Positions 32,687 to 43,350 are shown, numbered from the stretch's first letter. The stretch is 64,000 nt of DNA from Candidatus Saccharimonadota bacterium (GCA_028286245.1 JAQBRY010000004.1:124001-188000), one strand, 5' to 3'. Notes: a model not told the origin generated them from the letters alone. Numbers and translations are program-made.

Positions 32687-33937
32687 TTAAGTAGTGACCT
32701 CTACCAGGGCCGCATCTTTGAGCGCTTTGCCGCGCCGTAACAGGAGTCGGCCGTCAATAAAATCAGCAGGCTCAAATTGTTCGCGGGCAATTTTTTGACC
32801 ATTAATCGCAATAGCGTTGCCGCTCACCAGTCGCCGGGCCTCCGAAAGCGAAGTGGCTAGGCCACTGCTGACCAGCGCCTCAAGAACGGAACCGCCAACA
32901 GCTGCTTGGAGCGACGGAATCTCAAGACGGAGTGCGCGCAGGTCATTTTCTTCAAGCTCTTCCAGCGACATTTGGCCTGTTAACACCGCTGTCATCGCTT
33001 GCGCCTGGCCCAGCGCCTCTGAGCCGTGTACTAACAGCGTCACGGCCTCTGCAAGACGTTGTTGCGCTACACGCTTACCGGGCTGCAGCCTGTGCTCATC
33101 TACGATAGTTATAATTTCTTGCTGAGAGAGCAGCGTGTAAACCTTTAAATAGTCCTCAATTCCCTCATCATCACAGTTAACCCAAAATTGGTAAAACTGG
33201 GTAGGGGTGGTTTTTTGCGGATCAAGCCAGATGGCACCATCTTCGGTTTTACCAAACTTTAAGCCGGTTGCCCTATTAATAACGAGCGGGGAGGACCATA
33301 CATGGGCTTCGCCACCAGTTACGCGCCGTATGATATCAACGCCTGCCAGGCTGTTTCCCCATTGGTCAGCACCACACAGCTGGAGTGTAACGCCTTTTTC
33401 TTGGTATAAATGTAGGAAATCGTAGCCTTGTATCAGCGAGTAGCTAAACTCGGCATAGCTAATACCGGCACCGTCTTCACCGAGACGGCTCTGCACAAAA
33501 TCCCGGCCCAGCATCTGACTAACCGGCACATGCTTACCAATGGTGCGCAGGAAATCCAAGTAGCCCATATCTTTAAACCAGTCGTAATTATCAACAATCT
33601 CAAAGTTCTGGCCAGCAAATACTCGGCGGTACTGCTCGGCAATGTGCGCCTTGTTATGGGCAATTGTCTCTAGCGTTAATAGATCGCGCTCCTGCTTTTT
33701 GCCATCCGGGTCGCCAATCATGCCCGTGGCACCGCCCACCAGTAAAAACGCCTTGTGGCCGTGGTTAATAAAGTGCCGGACCATCATGGCCGCCGCCAAA
33801 TTACCAATAGTCATAGAGTCGGCACTGGGGTCAACGCCAAAATAAAAGCCAATCGGCTCGCCATCCAGGGCCGCCGGGTCTTTAAAGGTCGTTTGATTTT
33901 TGAAGCCGCGCCAGGTAAGTTCTTGGGATAGAGTCAT
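32687..33937 (-). CDS. tyrS: tyrosyl-tRNA synthetase with altered HIGH motif
   Basis: A 416-aa bacterial TyrRS that charges tRNA-Tyr. The Rossmann catalytic domain has GVDPSADS then TIGN (residues 43-46) where HIGH is expected, GGATGMIGDP downstream, and KFGKT as the KMSKS loop. An S4 RNA-binding domain is at the C-terminus (about 340-410). The HIGH change removes both histidines. RBS AGGAAA precedes the ATG. Confidence 0.95.
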   Translation of the reverse strand: MTLSQELTWRGFKNQTTFKDPAALDGEPIGFYFGVDPSADSMTIGNLAAAMMVRHFINHGHKAFLLVGGATGMIGDPDGKKQERDLLTLETIAHNKAHIAEQYRRVFAGQNFEIVDNYDWFKDMGYLDFLRTIGKHVPVSQMLGRDFVQSRLGEDGAGISYAEFSYSLIQGYDFLHLYQEKGVTLQLCGADQWGNSLAGVDIIRRVTGGEAHVWSSPLVINRATGLKFGKTEDGAIWLDPQKTTPTQFYQFWVNCDDEGIEDYLKVYTLLSQQEIITIVDEHRLQPGKRVAQQRLAEAVTLLVHGSEALGQAQAMTAVLTGQMSLEELEENDLRALRLEIPSLQAAVGGSVLEALVSSGLATSLSEARRLVSGNAIAINGQKIAREQFEPADFIDGRLLLRRGKALKDAALVEVTT

Positions 33938-34054
33938 TTTATTTCCTATTTGATAGTGTCAGTATAGCCCAGATGATGACAGAGGCGCAAACTGAGACTG
34001 GACTGAGTGGTTACACGAAAACATAGGCATTTTCGGCGTTTTTGGGTTGGGATT

Positions 34055-34063
34055 TGCTATAAT
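34055..34063 (+). promoter_or_regulatory. extended -10 promoter of the PBP gene
   Basis: TGC-TATAAT (perfect hexamer at 34058-34063) on the plus strand. The leader is about 24 nt and contains RBS GAGGAG. Confidence 0.65.
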
Positions 34064-34093
34064 GTCCACAAATGAGGAGACAACAACATAGCT

Positions 34094-37051
34094 ATGAACG
34101 CTTCTAATGGTACGGGGCGTAACCGCCGCAATCGCAATACGTTTACAACAAAAAGCGGCAAAACAATCAAGGTAAATCGCACAATGGGCGAGACTAGTCG
34201 TGCCCGCAAAAATGCCCAAGCGGCTAAAAAGGCGCTCTACTTAAGCAGCCTCCCTAAGAACCGCTTTAAGCGCCTGGCCTATCGCCTGCACCCACAGCGT
34301 GTTGCCCGTTACTGGTTTAGCCGCGAAGGCGCCATCATGGGGCTCAAAATTACCGGCGTGGCTATTATTGCCGGCTTTTTATTGATTATCGGTTTGTTTG
34401 CGTACTTCCGCAAAGATCTGCCAAAAATTAAAGACATCGCCGGCAGTGACGTTGGCGGTAGTATCACCTACTACGATAGAACCGGTAAAACCGTACTTTG
34501 GCAGGATTATGACGCCGTTAAGCGTATCCCCGTCGAAGATAATGAGATATCGCCCTACATTAAAGAGGCCACTGTCGCCATCGAAGACAAAGACTTTTAC
34601 AAGCACGGTGCTTTTGACGTCCAAGGTATTACCCGGGCCGCCTACCAGAACGTAAAAGGTGGTGGTGCCGTGCAGGGTGGCTCTACCATCACGCAGCAGC
34701 TCGTAAAGCTTAACGAGCAGTGGACTGATAACCGTACCATCACCCGTAAGGTCAAAGAGCTCATTTTAGCCGTGGAGCTAGAAAGGAACTATTCTAAAAA
34801 GGATATCCTCACCGGATACCTGAACATCGCTCCTTATGGAGGTGTCCAGTACGGTGTTGAGAGCGCGGCGCGCGACTACTTTAAGGTAGCGGCCAAAGAC
34901 CTTACCTTGCCCCAAGCATCTATGCTGGCGGCAATACCGCAGGCACCGAGTACCTATTCGCCCTACAGTAGCGTCAAATATAATCCGGCTGTAACTAGTG
35001 AGCTGTTTGATCCGGGAGCATTAATCGGCAGGCAGCACTACATTCTCGATCAAATGGTTAAGCAAGGCTATATCACTAAGAAACAAGCCGCCGATGCCAA
35101 GGCGGTCGACATTTTAGCCCAAGTACAGCCACAGTCACCGAAGTATGAAGGCATCAAAGCGCCGTACTTTGTGCTGGCGGCAAAGCAGGAGCTGGAACAA
35201 AAGTATGGTGCCACCACTGTTCAACGCGGTGGCTGGAAGGTTATTACCACGCTCAACCTCGACCTTCAGAACAAAGCCGAAGAGCTGGTTGCAAACAACC
35301 TAAAGAGTATTACTCGCTATGGAGCCGACCAAGAGGCAATCGTCGCCTCAGACGTTACCACCGGCCAGATTGTATCACTGGTGGGAGGTACCGACTTTAC
35401 CAACGCCACCTACGGTCAGAACAACTACGCGGCTGGCATTTTAATACCGCCGGGCTCGAGCTTTAAGCCCTATGACTATGTAACGCTCCTAAATAACAAT
35501 AATAACGTGGGTGCCGGTTCCGTACTTTACGACTCGCAGGGACCACTTCCCGGCTATCCTTGTACCAACAAAGCCCTGCCGAAAAACGGCGGTAACTGTT
35601 TGCAAGATTACGACTTCCGCTATCCCGGTGCCTTAACACTCCGTTATGCGCTAGGCGGCTCACGTAACGTGCCGGCCGTAAAAGCCATGCTCGAATCAGT
35701 ACCAGGCGATACCAGCAACGGTCACGTTAACTCCATCAATAAAACTATTGAGACTGCCTCAGCTATGATGGCCAACACCTACAATCAGTCCAAAAAGCGA
35801 AACTCATACAATTGTTACGGTGATGAAGCCCTCACTCAACCCACCCAGTGTTATGGTGCAGCTGCTATTGGTGACGGAGCTTTCCTCCGCCTAGACGACC
35901 ACGCCAACGGGCTAGGAACCATGGCACGACTTGGCAATGCGCTGCCTAAAACCTACATTTTGCAGGTGACCGACTCAGCCGATAAGCAACTGTACAAATG
36001 GACCCAGCCAAAAGGAACACAGGTTGTTAAACCGGATGCGGCTTACATTGTTAATGACATGGCCAGTGATCCAAAAGCCAGTTACCTACCCGGTTCGTGT
36101 ACCGATACCACTTGTACGGCCCTGGCGCGTGGCGGCTATAAGTTCCAACGTTACAATGGCTGGCACTTTGCGGTCAAAACCGGTACCACCAATGATGGCT
36201 ACGATGGTCTAATGACCTCATGGTCCACCAAGTATTCGGTAGTGACCTGGGTTGGTAATCACAACCGTAACGTTACCCTGACTTCGTCAATGGAAAGCCT
36301 TACAGAGCCCATGGCACGCGGTTGGATGGAATATGCCCACACAGGAGTTACACCCGTCAACTGGACCCCACCGGCCGGGCTTAAGACCAGCGCAGCCTAT
36401 GTCTTGCGAACCCATGTTGGTCTTGGCAGTATTGAGCCAAGTCCCGCCATGGATCTATACCCCAGCTACTACAGTGGCGGCGCAGTTAAGAGTAATACTT
36501 CTCAGGTAAATGATAAGGTTTCCGGCAAGGTTGCTACCAGCTGTACGCCAGCACTCGCAAAGCAAACCGTCACCAATGCCAATACTGCTTTCTGGAACGT
36601 CGACACCTTTAGCGGCGGCAAGGCTAACACTACTAGTACGGCCAGCCCGAGCGGAGCGACCGTGGCGGCAGCTACCGACGACGTGCATAATTGTAACGAT
36701 TCGCCGCCAACGGTAAGCTTATCCGTACCGGGCGAGTGCGTTGACAGCTGTGTCATCACTGCTACGGTTACCCAAGGTACGCACAGCCTCACCGATCCGG
36801 CCTTCCCCAGCTATCCGGGTACGCTGTCATTTACCCTCAACGGCCAGACAATTGACAGTCAAAATATTAGCGATTCACCGAGTACCATCTCGTTTAGTTA
36901 CACGCCGACGGCTGATGGCAGTGGACCCTTAGTGGCGACCATTACGGACAGCGTGCTCTACCAAGGCAGCGATACGGCCACCCTCAACTTTAGCAAGACC
37001 ACCACACCGGCAGCCACCCCGACTCCGCCGAGTACCGGCACCGGCCACTGA
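34094..37051 (+). CDS. class A penicillin-binding protein
   Basis: A 985-aa bifunctional peptidoglycan synthase. A basic cytoplasmic tail (1-80) is followed by one membrane helix (about 84-105) and a GT51 glycosyltransferase domain with catalytic E164 (VAIEDKDFYKHGAFD) and GGSTITQQLVK. The transpeptidase has S455-x-x-K458 (GSSFKP) and K695-T-G. The C-terminus adds a Ser/Thr-rich linker and an Ig-like domain (about 870-965). It polymerises and cross-links the cell wall outside the membrane, and is longer than typical PBP1a. Confidence 0.95.
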   Translation: MNASNGTGRNRRNRNTFTTKSGKTIKVNRTMGETSRARKNAQAAKKALYLSSLPKNRFKRLAYRLHPQRVARYWFSREGAIMGLKITGVAIIAGFLLIIGLFAYFRKDLPKIKDIAGSDVGGSITYYDRTGKTVLWQDYDAVKRIPVEDNEISPYIKEATVAIEDKDFYKHGAFDVQGITRAAYQNVKGGGAVQGGSTITQQLVKLNEQWTDNRTITRKVKELILAVELERNYSKKDILTGYLNIAPYGGVQYGVESAARDYFKVAAKDLTLPQASMLAAIPQAPSTYSPYSSVKYNPAVTSELFDPGALIGRQHYILDQMVKQGYITKKQAADAKAVDILAQVQPQSPKYEGIKAPYFVLAAKQELEQKYGATTVQRGGWKVITTLNLDLQNKAEELVANNLKSITRYGADQEAIVASDVTTGQIVSLVGGTDFTNATYGQNNYAAGILIPPGSSFKPYDYVTLLNNNNNVGAGSVLYDSQGPLPGYPCTNKALPKNGGNCLQDYDFRYPGALTLRYALGGSRNVPAVKAMLESVPGDTSNGHVNSINKTIETASAMMANTYNQSKKRNSYNCYGDEALTQPTQCYGAAAIGDGAFLRLDDHANGLGTMARLGNALPKTYILQVTDSADKQLYKWTQPKGTQVVKPDAAYIVNDMASDPKASYLPGSCTDTTCTALARGGYKFQRYNGWHFAVKTGTTNDGYDGLMTSWSTKYSVVTWVGNHNRNVTLTSSMESLTEPMARGWMEYAHTGVTPVNWTPPAGLKTSAAYVLRTHVGLGSIEPSPAMDLYPSYYSGGAVKSNTSQVNDKVSGKVATSCTPALAKQTVTNANTAFWNVDTFSGGKANTTSTASPSGATVAAATDDVHNCNDSPPTVSLSVPGECVDSCVITATVTQGTHSLTDPAFPSYPGTLSFTLNGQTIDSQNISDSPSTISFSYTPTADGSGPLVATITDSVLYQGSDTATLNFSKTTTPAATPTPPSTGTGH

Positions 37052-37077
37052 AGAGTACCGCAAGTAAGAAACCGCCG

Positions 37078-38430
37078 TTAGTCTTTTTCTAAAAATTCGT
37101 TCAGCGCGTCCCGAACATTACTGACGCCGTGGAGGCCGACCAACTTTTTAGCGCTACCCTTTACCTGGGGACCAATCGCACCGTCAAAGCCAAGCTTTTT
37201 AGCCTCTGCTATCCGTTTGTCGGCATTGGGAACGTGGCGAACTTCACCACTTAGGCCTATTTCTCCAAACACAACAGCATTCTTTTTGAGTTGTAAGCCC
37301 TTAGCAGCCGACCCTATGGCTAGGCATACTGCTAAGTCGGCCGCCGGTTCACGAATCTGCATGCCGCCAACAATATTGATATAAATGTCCTGCTCTGCCA
37401 AATTAAGCTTTGTGCGGCGCTCAAGCATAGCAACCAGAAGATTGAGCCGGTTTAAGTCAAACCCGCTTGCAGCGCGCTTAGGATAGCCATAGCTGGTCTT
37501 ATTTACCAGGGCCTGGACCTCTACTAGTAACGGTCGGGTACCCTCAAGCGTTGCGAGCACAACAGAGCCGTCGCTAATTTGACGCTCAGCCAGTAGTGCG
37601 GCCGAGGGATTCTGTACGGCTTGCAGCCCCTGCTCTACCATTTCAAAAATCCCGGCTTCATTGGTAGATCCAAAGCGATTTTTAATAGCCCTCAAAATTT
37701 TAAAGCCCCCGTATCGGTCGCCCTCCAGCTGCAAGACAACATCAACCACATGCTCTAGCACCTTCGGCCCGGCAATGGCACCTTCTTTAGTGACATGCCC
37801 TACCAGTATTACTGCCGTATTTGACTGCTTAGCGGCAGCCGTCAGCAACTGGGTACTATTAGTAATCTGCGAAACCGTGCCGGCCGACGATGCGACGGCA
37901 GCAGCAGTAATAGTCTGGATAGAATCGACAATAACTAATTGATACTGCTCACTGGCAATTGTAGCCGCAATGTCATCGGCCGAAGAGCTGGTAGCCAGCT
38001 GGAGTTCCGGTCTAAGCGTGCCCAGGCGCTTGGCGCGCAGCCCTATTTGATAGGCTGACTCCTCACCGCTCACATACAGAACACTGGCGTCGGCGGCCAC
38101 CGCATAGGCCAGTTGCAGCAGTAGCGTGCTCTTACCGATGCCCGGCTGTCCGGCTATGAGGTTAACACTACCGGCAACAATGCCACCCCCAAGCACTGCA
38201 TCCACATCCGGAATGCCACTGCTTAAACGAGGCTGATCGGCACGAACCGAGGCCTCCACCGACTGTGGTGCCAGGAGATGTCCATTACTCACACTGGTGG
38301 CAATAGCCGTAGCGGTCAATTGCTCCTGCATAGTATTCCATTCGCCGCATTGTGGGCAACGGCCGCTCCAATTGGTCGTCATTGCGCCGCAATTGGTGCA
38401 TTCAAATCGTGTTGCCGTTCTCTTGGCCAT
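37078..38430 (-). CDS. radA: DNA repair protein RadA
   Basis: A 450-aa RadA (Sms), a branch-migration ATPase of recombination. The N-terminal zinc finger is intact (C11, C14, C25, C28). Walker A is GQPGIGKSTLL (about 96-106), the RadA-specific KNRFGSTNE motif is present, and a Lon-protease-like C-terminal domain is inactive. RBS AGGGAG precedes the ATG. The retained zinc finger contrasts with RpoC and PilB in this window. Confidence 0.96.
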   Translation of the reverse strand: MAKRTATRFECTNCGAMTTNWSGRCPQCGEWNTMQEQLTATAIATSVSNGHLLAPQSVEASVRADQPRLSSGIPDVDAVLGGGIVAGSVNLIAGQPGIGKSTLLLQLAYAVAADASVLYVSGEESAYQIGLRAKRLGTLRPELQLATSSSADDIAATIASEQYQLVIVDSIQTITAAAVASSAGTVSQITNSTQLLTAAAKQSNTAVILVGHVTKEGAIAGPKVLEHVVDVVLQLEGDRYGGFKILRAIKNRFGSTNEAGIFEMVEQGLQAVQNPSAALLAERQISDGSVVLATLEGTRPLLVEVQALVNKTSYGYPKRAASGFDLNRLNLLVAMLERRTKLNLAEQDIYINIVGGMQIREPAADLAVCLAIGSAAKGLQLKKNAVVFGEIGLSGEVRHVPNADKRIAEAKKLGFDGAIGPQVKGSAKKLVGLHGVSNVRDALNEFLEKD

Positions 38431-38489
38431 GAACTCTCCCTTATCGCTTGTCTAGCTAGTCTACCACCGAGCTATTAAATATTGGTTAA

Positions 38490-39539
38490 CTATTTCTGAA
38501 TTGGTGCCACACTACTACTGAGTGCGTCGGTGAGGGCAGTTATCTCTGATGCCACCGCATTACGGGCCACCACCAGGGTGTTGTACTGGTCGACCAGGCG
38601 TTGTACCGACTGCACCCCGGCATTGTAATCACTTACCTGCTTATTGTAGCCCGGCACACCGGCGTTGTAGCTAGCAATATCCCCACTTGCCTGTAGCGAT
38701 TCTAGGTGCTGGCGGCTAGTCGTAATATCGGTTTGCTGTTGCTTTAAATTGGCTTCGGTGTCGCTAATTTGCTTCTTTAGCCCCGTCAGCTGTTTGTCAT
38801 CCTCTTCGACCTGCGTTTTTCGCGAGCTAAACTCTTGCTCATACTGATCGGCAAACTGTGCGATCTGCTTGCGGTTTGTAAAATACTGGCTGTAGTAGGC
38901 TTCCAGGCCCGGCGGCAGATCGGTAATTTCCGTACCGAATATACTGTGCATTTCGTTTACGACATCATTGGGTTCAGAAACTCTATAGCCGTCAATCGTC
39001 TGCCGAATACGCTGATCAGTCACGGTTTTGTAAAAATCCATCAACATAGCATCAACCCGTTGCCGCTCACTGCCGCTCAGGCGATCATAGGCTGCATGCA
39101 GCATCTCGTGCGCCGCCGTAACCTGTACTACACCGTTTAATCGAGCATCGTCAACGTTCAGCAGATATATACCAGCCTGATTACTGCGGTAACAACCGAG
39201 GACGATGGTCTGTTCCCGACTCGAAGACGGGCAGCTGGCATTAAAATCTGATTTTTGGGTGATGGCCGGCTTGTTCACATAAAAAATGTTACGTGATTTA
39301 TCGGTCATAGTGTCCTGCGTCGCAAGGGCGGCAATGGTAGCTGGTGGCTGGTAATTACGAAGCGCTATCCAGTCAGAAATTTGCTGCCGCCCCGTAAACA
39401 CTACGCCCAACACCAGAAACCAGCCGACCAGTATCAGTATACTCAGCAGTAAGCTGAATTTACCTGACTGGTATAGCTGGAAGCGTGAGGCTGGTGTCTG
39501 TTTGTTATTCGGATGATGTTGCATATGCAAGTGCGCCAT
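38490..39539 (-). CDS. predicted membrane-anchored gluzincin-type metallopeptidase
   Basis: A 349-aa protein with one N-terminal membrane helix (about 27-49). An outward domain carries AAHEMLHAAYDRL: H144-E145-M-L-H148 is an HExxH zinc motif, and N195-E196 (VVNEMHS) is placed like the third ligand of gluzincins. A coiled coil (about 225-320) ends the protein. The gene starts 35 nt inside clpC; an alternative ATG is 15 nt later. Its substrate is unknown, but a role in surface-protein turnover or wall processing is plausible. Confidence 0.7.
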   Translation of the reverse strand: MAHLHMQHHPNNKQTPASRFQLYQSGKFSLLLSILILVGWFLVLGVVFTGRQQISDWIALRNYQPPATIAALATQDTMTDKSRNIFYVNKPAITQKSDFNASCPSSSREQTIVLGCYRSNQAGIYLLNVDDARLNGVVQVTAAHEMLHAAYDRLSGSERQRVDAMLMDFYKTVTDQRIRQTIDGYRVSEPNDVVNEMHSIFGTEITDLPPGLEAYYSQYFTNRKQIAQFADQYEQEFSSRKTQVEEDDKQLTGLKKQISDTEANLKQQQTDITTSRQHLESLQASGDIASYNAGVPGYNKQVSDYNAGVQSVQRLVDQYNTLVVARNAVASEITALTDALSSSVAPIQK

Positions 39540-41982
39540 TTTTGGCTGCTACCTGAATAATATCACCTTTTGCAAATTTGTCATCGAGTAAATCTAGGGC
39601 CACATGGTCCTCAATAGTGTCCTGGATCAGACGACGTAACGGCCGGACGCCATTTCGAGCGTCGTAGCCCTTTTCCAGTAAGTATTGCTTAGCGGCCGGT
39701 GTCAGTTGCATACTGAGTCCCTTGCGCTGCAATCTGGTCTTAAGTTCGTCAATTTGCAGGTCTATAATCCTAAAGATATCCTTTTGTGTGAGTGCTCTAA
39801 AAACAATGGTCTTGTCGATGCGGTTAAGCAATTCCGGGCGGAGAAGCTTCTTGAGCTGCTCCAGCACCAGGCTCTCGTTCTCTTCGTGCAGCGCATCAAG
39901 ATCTTTGAGTTCGCTGGACTTTTTGGCCCTAAAGCCAAAGTTAGCCTCTTTCTGCAATTTGTCGGCACCGACATTACTCGTCATGATGACGATGGTATTC
40001 GTAAAGTCGATCTTCCTGCCTTTAGCATCTGTTAAATACCCATCTTCAAGGAGTTGCAGCAGCATATTAAAGACATCTGGGTGGGCCTTTTCGATCTCGT
40101 CAAATAACACCAGGCTGTAGGGTTGGCGGCGAATCTTATCGGTCAGTTGGCCACCCTCATCATAGCCGACATAGCCAGCTGGTGCACCGACAAGTCGGGA
40201 GACGTTGTGATGCTCACCAAATTCACTCATGTCGATCTTAACCAAATTATTTTCGGAGCCAAAGAACTCTCGCGCCAGCACGCGGGCTAGCTCAGTCTTA
40301 CCTACTCCTGTAGGTCCAAGGAAAACGAATGAGCCTATAGGTCGCTTCTCACTACCAATGCCGCTTCTGTTACGTCGAACAGCGCGGGAGACAGCCTCGA
40401 CAGCTTCATGCTGACCTATAACGTATTTACTAAGTGACTTTTCAAGTGTAAGTAAGTATTTTGCTTCTGAGCGAATTACTTTCTTAACAGGAATTCCGGT
40501 TATCCGTGACACAACATCTGCTAGATCTTCGCTAGTAAGCGTTAGCCGCTTGGTTTCTTTGTTGCTATCACGAAGCTTATTTAACTGGTCGTTGATCTGG
40601 CTCGCCTTAGTCTTGTGCTGGGCAGCCTTTTCGTAATCTTCGGCATCAACAGCATCTTCGATACGAGTATTTACTAGTTTTAGTTCTTTTTGTAACTTAC
40701 GGACTTCTGGACTCGTCTTGCCCTTATCTACTCGCAAATGGGCGGCTGATTCGTCAATAAGATCGATGGCCTTATCGGGCATGAAGCGCTCATTAATGTA
40801 ACGATCAGCCAGCATAACAGCGTCACTTAGTACTTCGTCACTAATAGTCACGCCATGGAAACTTTCATAGTGCTTGCGCAGGCCCTTAAGGATGGCCAGC
40901 GTTTCACTTGGGGTAGTTTCCGGAACCTGGATAGGTTGGAAGCGGCGTTCCAGGGCGGCATCCTTTTCGATGTGCTTGCCGTATTCAGCCGTAGTAGTGG
41001 CACCAATAACCTGGATTTTGCCGCGCGCCAGTGCTGGCTTAAGAATATTACCCGCATCCATGGCACCTTCGGCAGCGCCGGCACCAACGATCAAATGAAG
41101 CTCGTCGATAAATACCACTGTCTTAGTGTCCTTTTCGAGTTCGCTCATTACTTTTTTGAGGCGTTCTTCAAATTCACCGCGGTACTTGGTACCGGCAATC
41201 ATGCCGGCTAGGTCAAGCATGACAATGCGCTTATCAATCAAGCTGTCTGGAACGTCCTCGCTAATAATGCGTTGGGCTAAACCTTCAACGATGGCAGTCT
41301 TACCAACACCCGGCTCACCAATGAGCACAGGGTTGTTCTTTGTGCGGCGATTAAGGATGGTAATCAAGCGGCGGATTTGATTGTCGCGCCCGACCACTGG
41401 GTCAAGCTTGCCTTGGCGAGCCTGCGCCGTAATGTCAGTCCCATAAAAGTCGAGAGCAGTCTTTTTAGTCTTTTTACTGCGACGCTGCGTATCAGATTCA
41501 TTGTCGCTTTCTTCGTACTGCTGCTTGTTGAGAAATTGCTCAAGTTCGGTAGTGAGGCTGTCGAGGTCAATATTCATGTCACGGAGCAGTATCGTTGCCC
41601 GGGCGTTCTTTTGAGTAAGTATGCTGTAGAGGATGTGCTCAGTGCCGCAAAGGTCCTGACTGTAGTCTTGGGCTACGTCATAGGCCATTTTAAGCGTCAG
41701 CTTAGCCGTTTCGCTAAAGCCCTTAGCTCCTACATTAATAACAAGTGTTTTAGGAGTCATATTAAGCGCAATGCGGGCGCGGTCGAGGGTTACCCCAACG
41801 CCTTCGAGAAGTTTTGAACCCATGCTGCCGTCTTGGGCGAGTACGCCAAGAAGCAAGTGCTCTGTTCCTACATAAGCACTACCGAAACTACTGGCGATGG
41901 CGTTTGCGTGCTTGAGGCTCTGCAAAGCGTTATTCGTCAAGTGATTTAGGAATTGTTCAAAATCAGGTGAATTAGGCATCAT
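39505..41982 (-). CDS. clpC: Clp protease ATPase ClpC
   Basis: An 825-aa HSP100 unfoldase for ClpP. Two N-terminal Clp repeats span about 5-150. D1 has Walker [14 protein letters not shown] (about 222-234). A UVR-type middle segment ([18 protein letters not shown], about 425-442) marks ClpC rather than ClpB, and D2 has [11 protein letters not shown]. The promoter carries a perfect CIRCE like that of clpP. The 3' end overlaps a predicted peptidase gene. Confidence 0.95.
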   Translation of the reverse strand: MMPNSPDFEQFLNHLTNNALQSLKHANAIASSFGSAYVGTEHLLLGVLAQDGSMGSKLLEGVGVTLDRARIALNMTPKTLVINVGAKGFSETAKLTLKMAYDVAQDYSQDLCGTEHILYSILTQKNARATILLRDMNIDLDSLTTELEQFLNKQQYEESDNESDTQRRSKKTKKTALDFYGTDITAQARQGKLDPVVGRDNQIRRLITILNRRTKNNPVLIGEPGVGKTAIVEGLAQRIISEDVPDSLIDKRIVMLDLAGMIAGTKYRGEFEERLKKVMSELEKDTKTVVFIDELHLIVGAGAAEGAMDAGNILKPALARGKIQVIGATTTAEYGKHIEKDAALERRFQPIQVPETTPSETLAILKGLRKHYESFHGVTISDEVLSDAVMLADRYINERFMPDKAIDLIDESAAHLRVDKGKTSPEVRKLQKELKLVNTRIEDAVDAEDYEKAAQHKTKASQINDQLNKLRDSNKETKRLTLTSEDLADVVSRITGIPVKKVIRSEAKYLLTLEKSLSKYVIGQHEAVEAVSRAVRRNRSGIGSEKRPIGSFVFLGPTGVGKTELARVLAREFFGSENNLVKIDMSEFGEHHNVSRLVGAPAGYVGYDEGGQLTDKIRRQPYSLVLFDEIEKAHPDVFNMLLQLLEDGYLTDAKGRKIDFTNTIVIMTSNVGADKLQKEANFGFRAKKSSELKDLDALHEENESLVLEQLKKLLRPELLNRIDKTIVFRALTQKDIFRIIDLQIDELKTRLQRKGLSMQLTPAAKQYLLEKGYDARNGVRPLRRLIQDTIEDHVALDLLDDKFAKGDIIQVAAKNGALAYATSSE

Positions 41983-42068
41983 AATTTTTATACCACCTTT
42001 CGTTGTAAGTTAGCTGTGAGTTTTCTCATGTCAGCTGCAAATCATTTTGGATTTGATTCACTAATTCC

Positions 42069-42106
42069 ATAATAACTAATTAGCACTCTCAGGTCAAGAG
42101 TGCTAA
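42069..42106 (-). promoter_or_regulatory. CIRCE operator with embedded clpC promoter
   Basis: A perfect CIRCE, TTAGCACTC-N9-GAGTGCTAA, spans 42080-42106. On the minus strand TTGACC (42092-42097) and TATTAT (42069-42074) are 17 nt apart, the same geometry as at clpP. The leader is about 80 nt. Confidence 0.93.
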
Positions 42107-42135
42107 TTACAATACTTCTACTCCTAGTGATAGAT

Positions 42136-43350
42136 CTATTCGCCGTGTTCTTCGATTGCTTCCAGGAGACTGTTTTCGAGTTCGCTCTTTTTCTTAAGCT
42201 TGGGAGTGATTGGCTTAACCTTTTCGACCGTGCGCGAGTGCTGCTGGTTTTGAGGTGCCTGTGCTGGTGCCGCGGCCTCAGGTGCTGCAGCTGGTGCTTC
42301 TTGCTGCTGGGGACGATCAGCTTCGATATCGAGTTCGTAGCCGGTGAGCTTGCTGGCTAGGCGCACGTTCTGCCCGCTTTTACCAATTGCGATGCTCAGC
42401 TGGTCTTCGGGAACGATTACCTTGGCTTTTTGGCCTGAGGCATCAATCTCCACACGACTCACCTTAGTAGGGCTGAGTGCTTCGGCAATGTATTCCTTGG
42501 CGTCTTCCTTCCAAACAATGATGTCGATTTTTTCTTGCTCGCCGACTTCGCTCATAACAGCGTTGACGCGAGTACCGTGGCCACCAACGAAGGTGCCAAC
42601 AGGATCAACACCAGGGACGGTGCTGGCAACAGCGATCTTGCTGCGTACGCCGGCTTCACGGGCGATACCCTTAATTTCTACGGCACCGGATTCCATCTCT
42701 GGAACCTCACCGCGGAAAAGCCATTCAATAAACTCTTTATTACCACGGCTAACAACGAGCTGCGGGCCACGGAAACCACGCTCAACGTCCTTCAAGTAGA
42801 CCTTGATGCGTTGGCCAGGGTAGTAGCGTTCGCCTTGAATTTGCTCACTGCGGGGCATAATTCCTTGAGCTTTGCCTAGGTCTACGCGGGCAATGTTGCC
42901 TTCAACACGAGAAATAGTAGCGTTAATGACAGTACCGATTTTGTCTTCGTATTCAGCCATAACAATTTCGCGCTCAGCTTCGCGAAGACGCTGCAAGATA
43001 ACTTGCTTAGCGGTCTGGGCAGCCACACGACCAAAGGTCTCGACCTTTTCGTGAATTTCGATCATGTCGCCAATCTTGGCGTCTTTTTTCATAAGCTGTG
43101 CTTCGATGAGGCTTATCTCGTAGGCATCGCCACCAACACGCTCAACGACCTCTTTAGTAATGTAGGCATCTACTTCACCGGTGTTTAAGTTCATAGTCAC
43201 GCGAATTTCCTGCTCGCGGTCACCGTAATCACGGCGGTAGGCAGCAGCCAGCGCTTGCTCAACGGCTTCTTGCACGACTTCTTCGGGTAAGTTCTTTTCT
43301 TCGGCAATTGCTTTAATAGCAACACCTAATTGTTTGAAATCTAATTCCAT
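42136..43350 (-). CDS. nusA: transcription termination/antitermination protein NusA
   Basis: A 404-aa NusA that binds RNA polymerase and modulates pausing and termination. The N-terminal domain (1-125), S1 domain (about 130-195, IGTVINATISRVEGN) and two KH domains (about 225-345, VGTFVGGHGTRVNAV and SIAIGKSGQNVRLA) are present. An Ala/Pro/Gln linker and charged tail replace the acidic repeats of E. coli. RBS GAGGAG precedes the ATG. An intrinsic terminator lies between its promoter and its start. Confidence 0.96.
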   Translation of the reverse strand: MELDFKQLGVAIKAIAEEKNLPEEVVQEAVEQALAAAYRRDYGDREQEIRVTMNLNTGEVDAYITKEVVERVGGDAYEISLIEAQLMKKDAKIGDMIEIHEKVETFGRVAAQTAKQVILQRLREAEREIVMAEYEDKIGTVINATISRVEGNIARVDLGKAQGIMPRSEQIQGERYYPGQRIKVYLKDVERGFRGPQLVVSRGNKEFIEWLFRGEVPEMESGAVEIKGIAREAGVRSKIAVASTVPGVDPVGTFVGGHGTRVNAVMSEVGEQEKIDIIVWKEDAKEYIAEALSPTKVSRVEIDASGQKAKVIVPEDQLSIAIGKSGQNVRLASKLTGYELDIEADRPQQQEAPAAAPEAAAPAQAPQNQQHSRTVEKVKPITPKLKKKSELENSLLEAIEEHGE

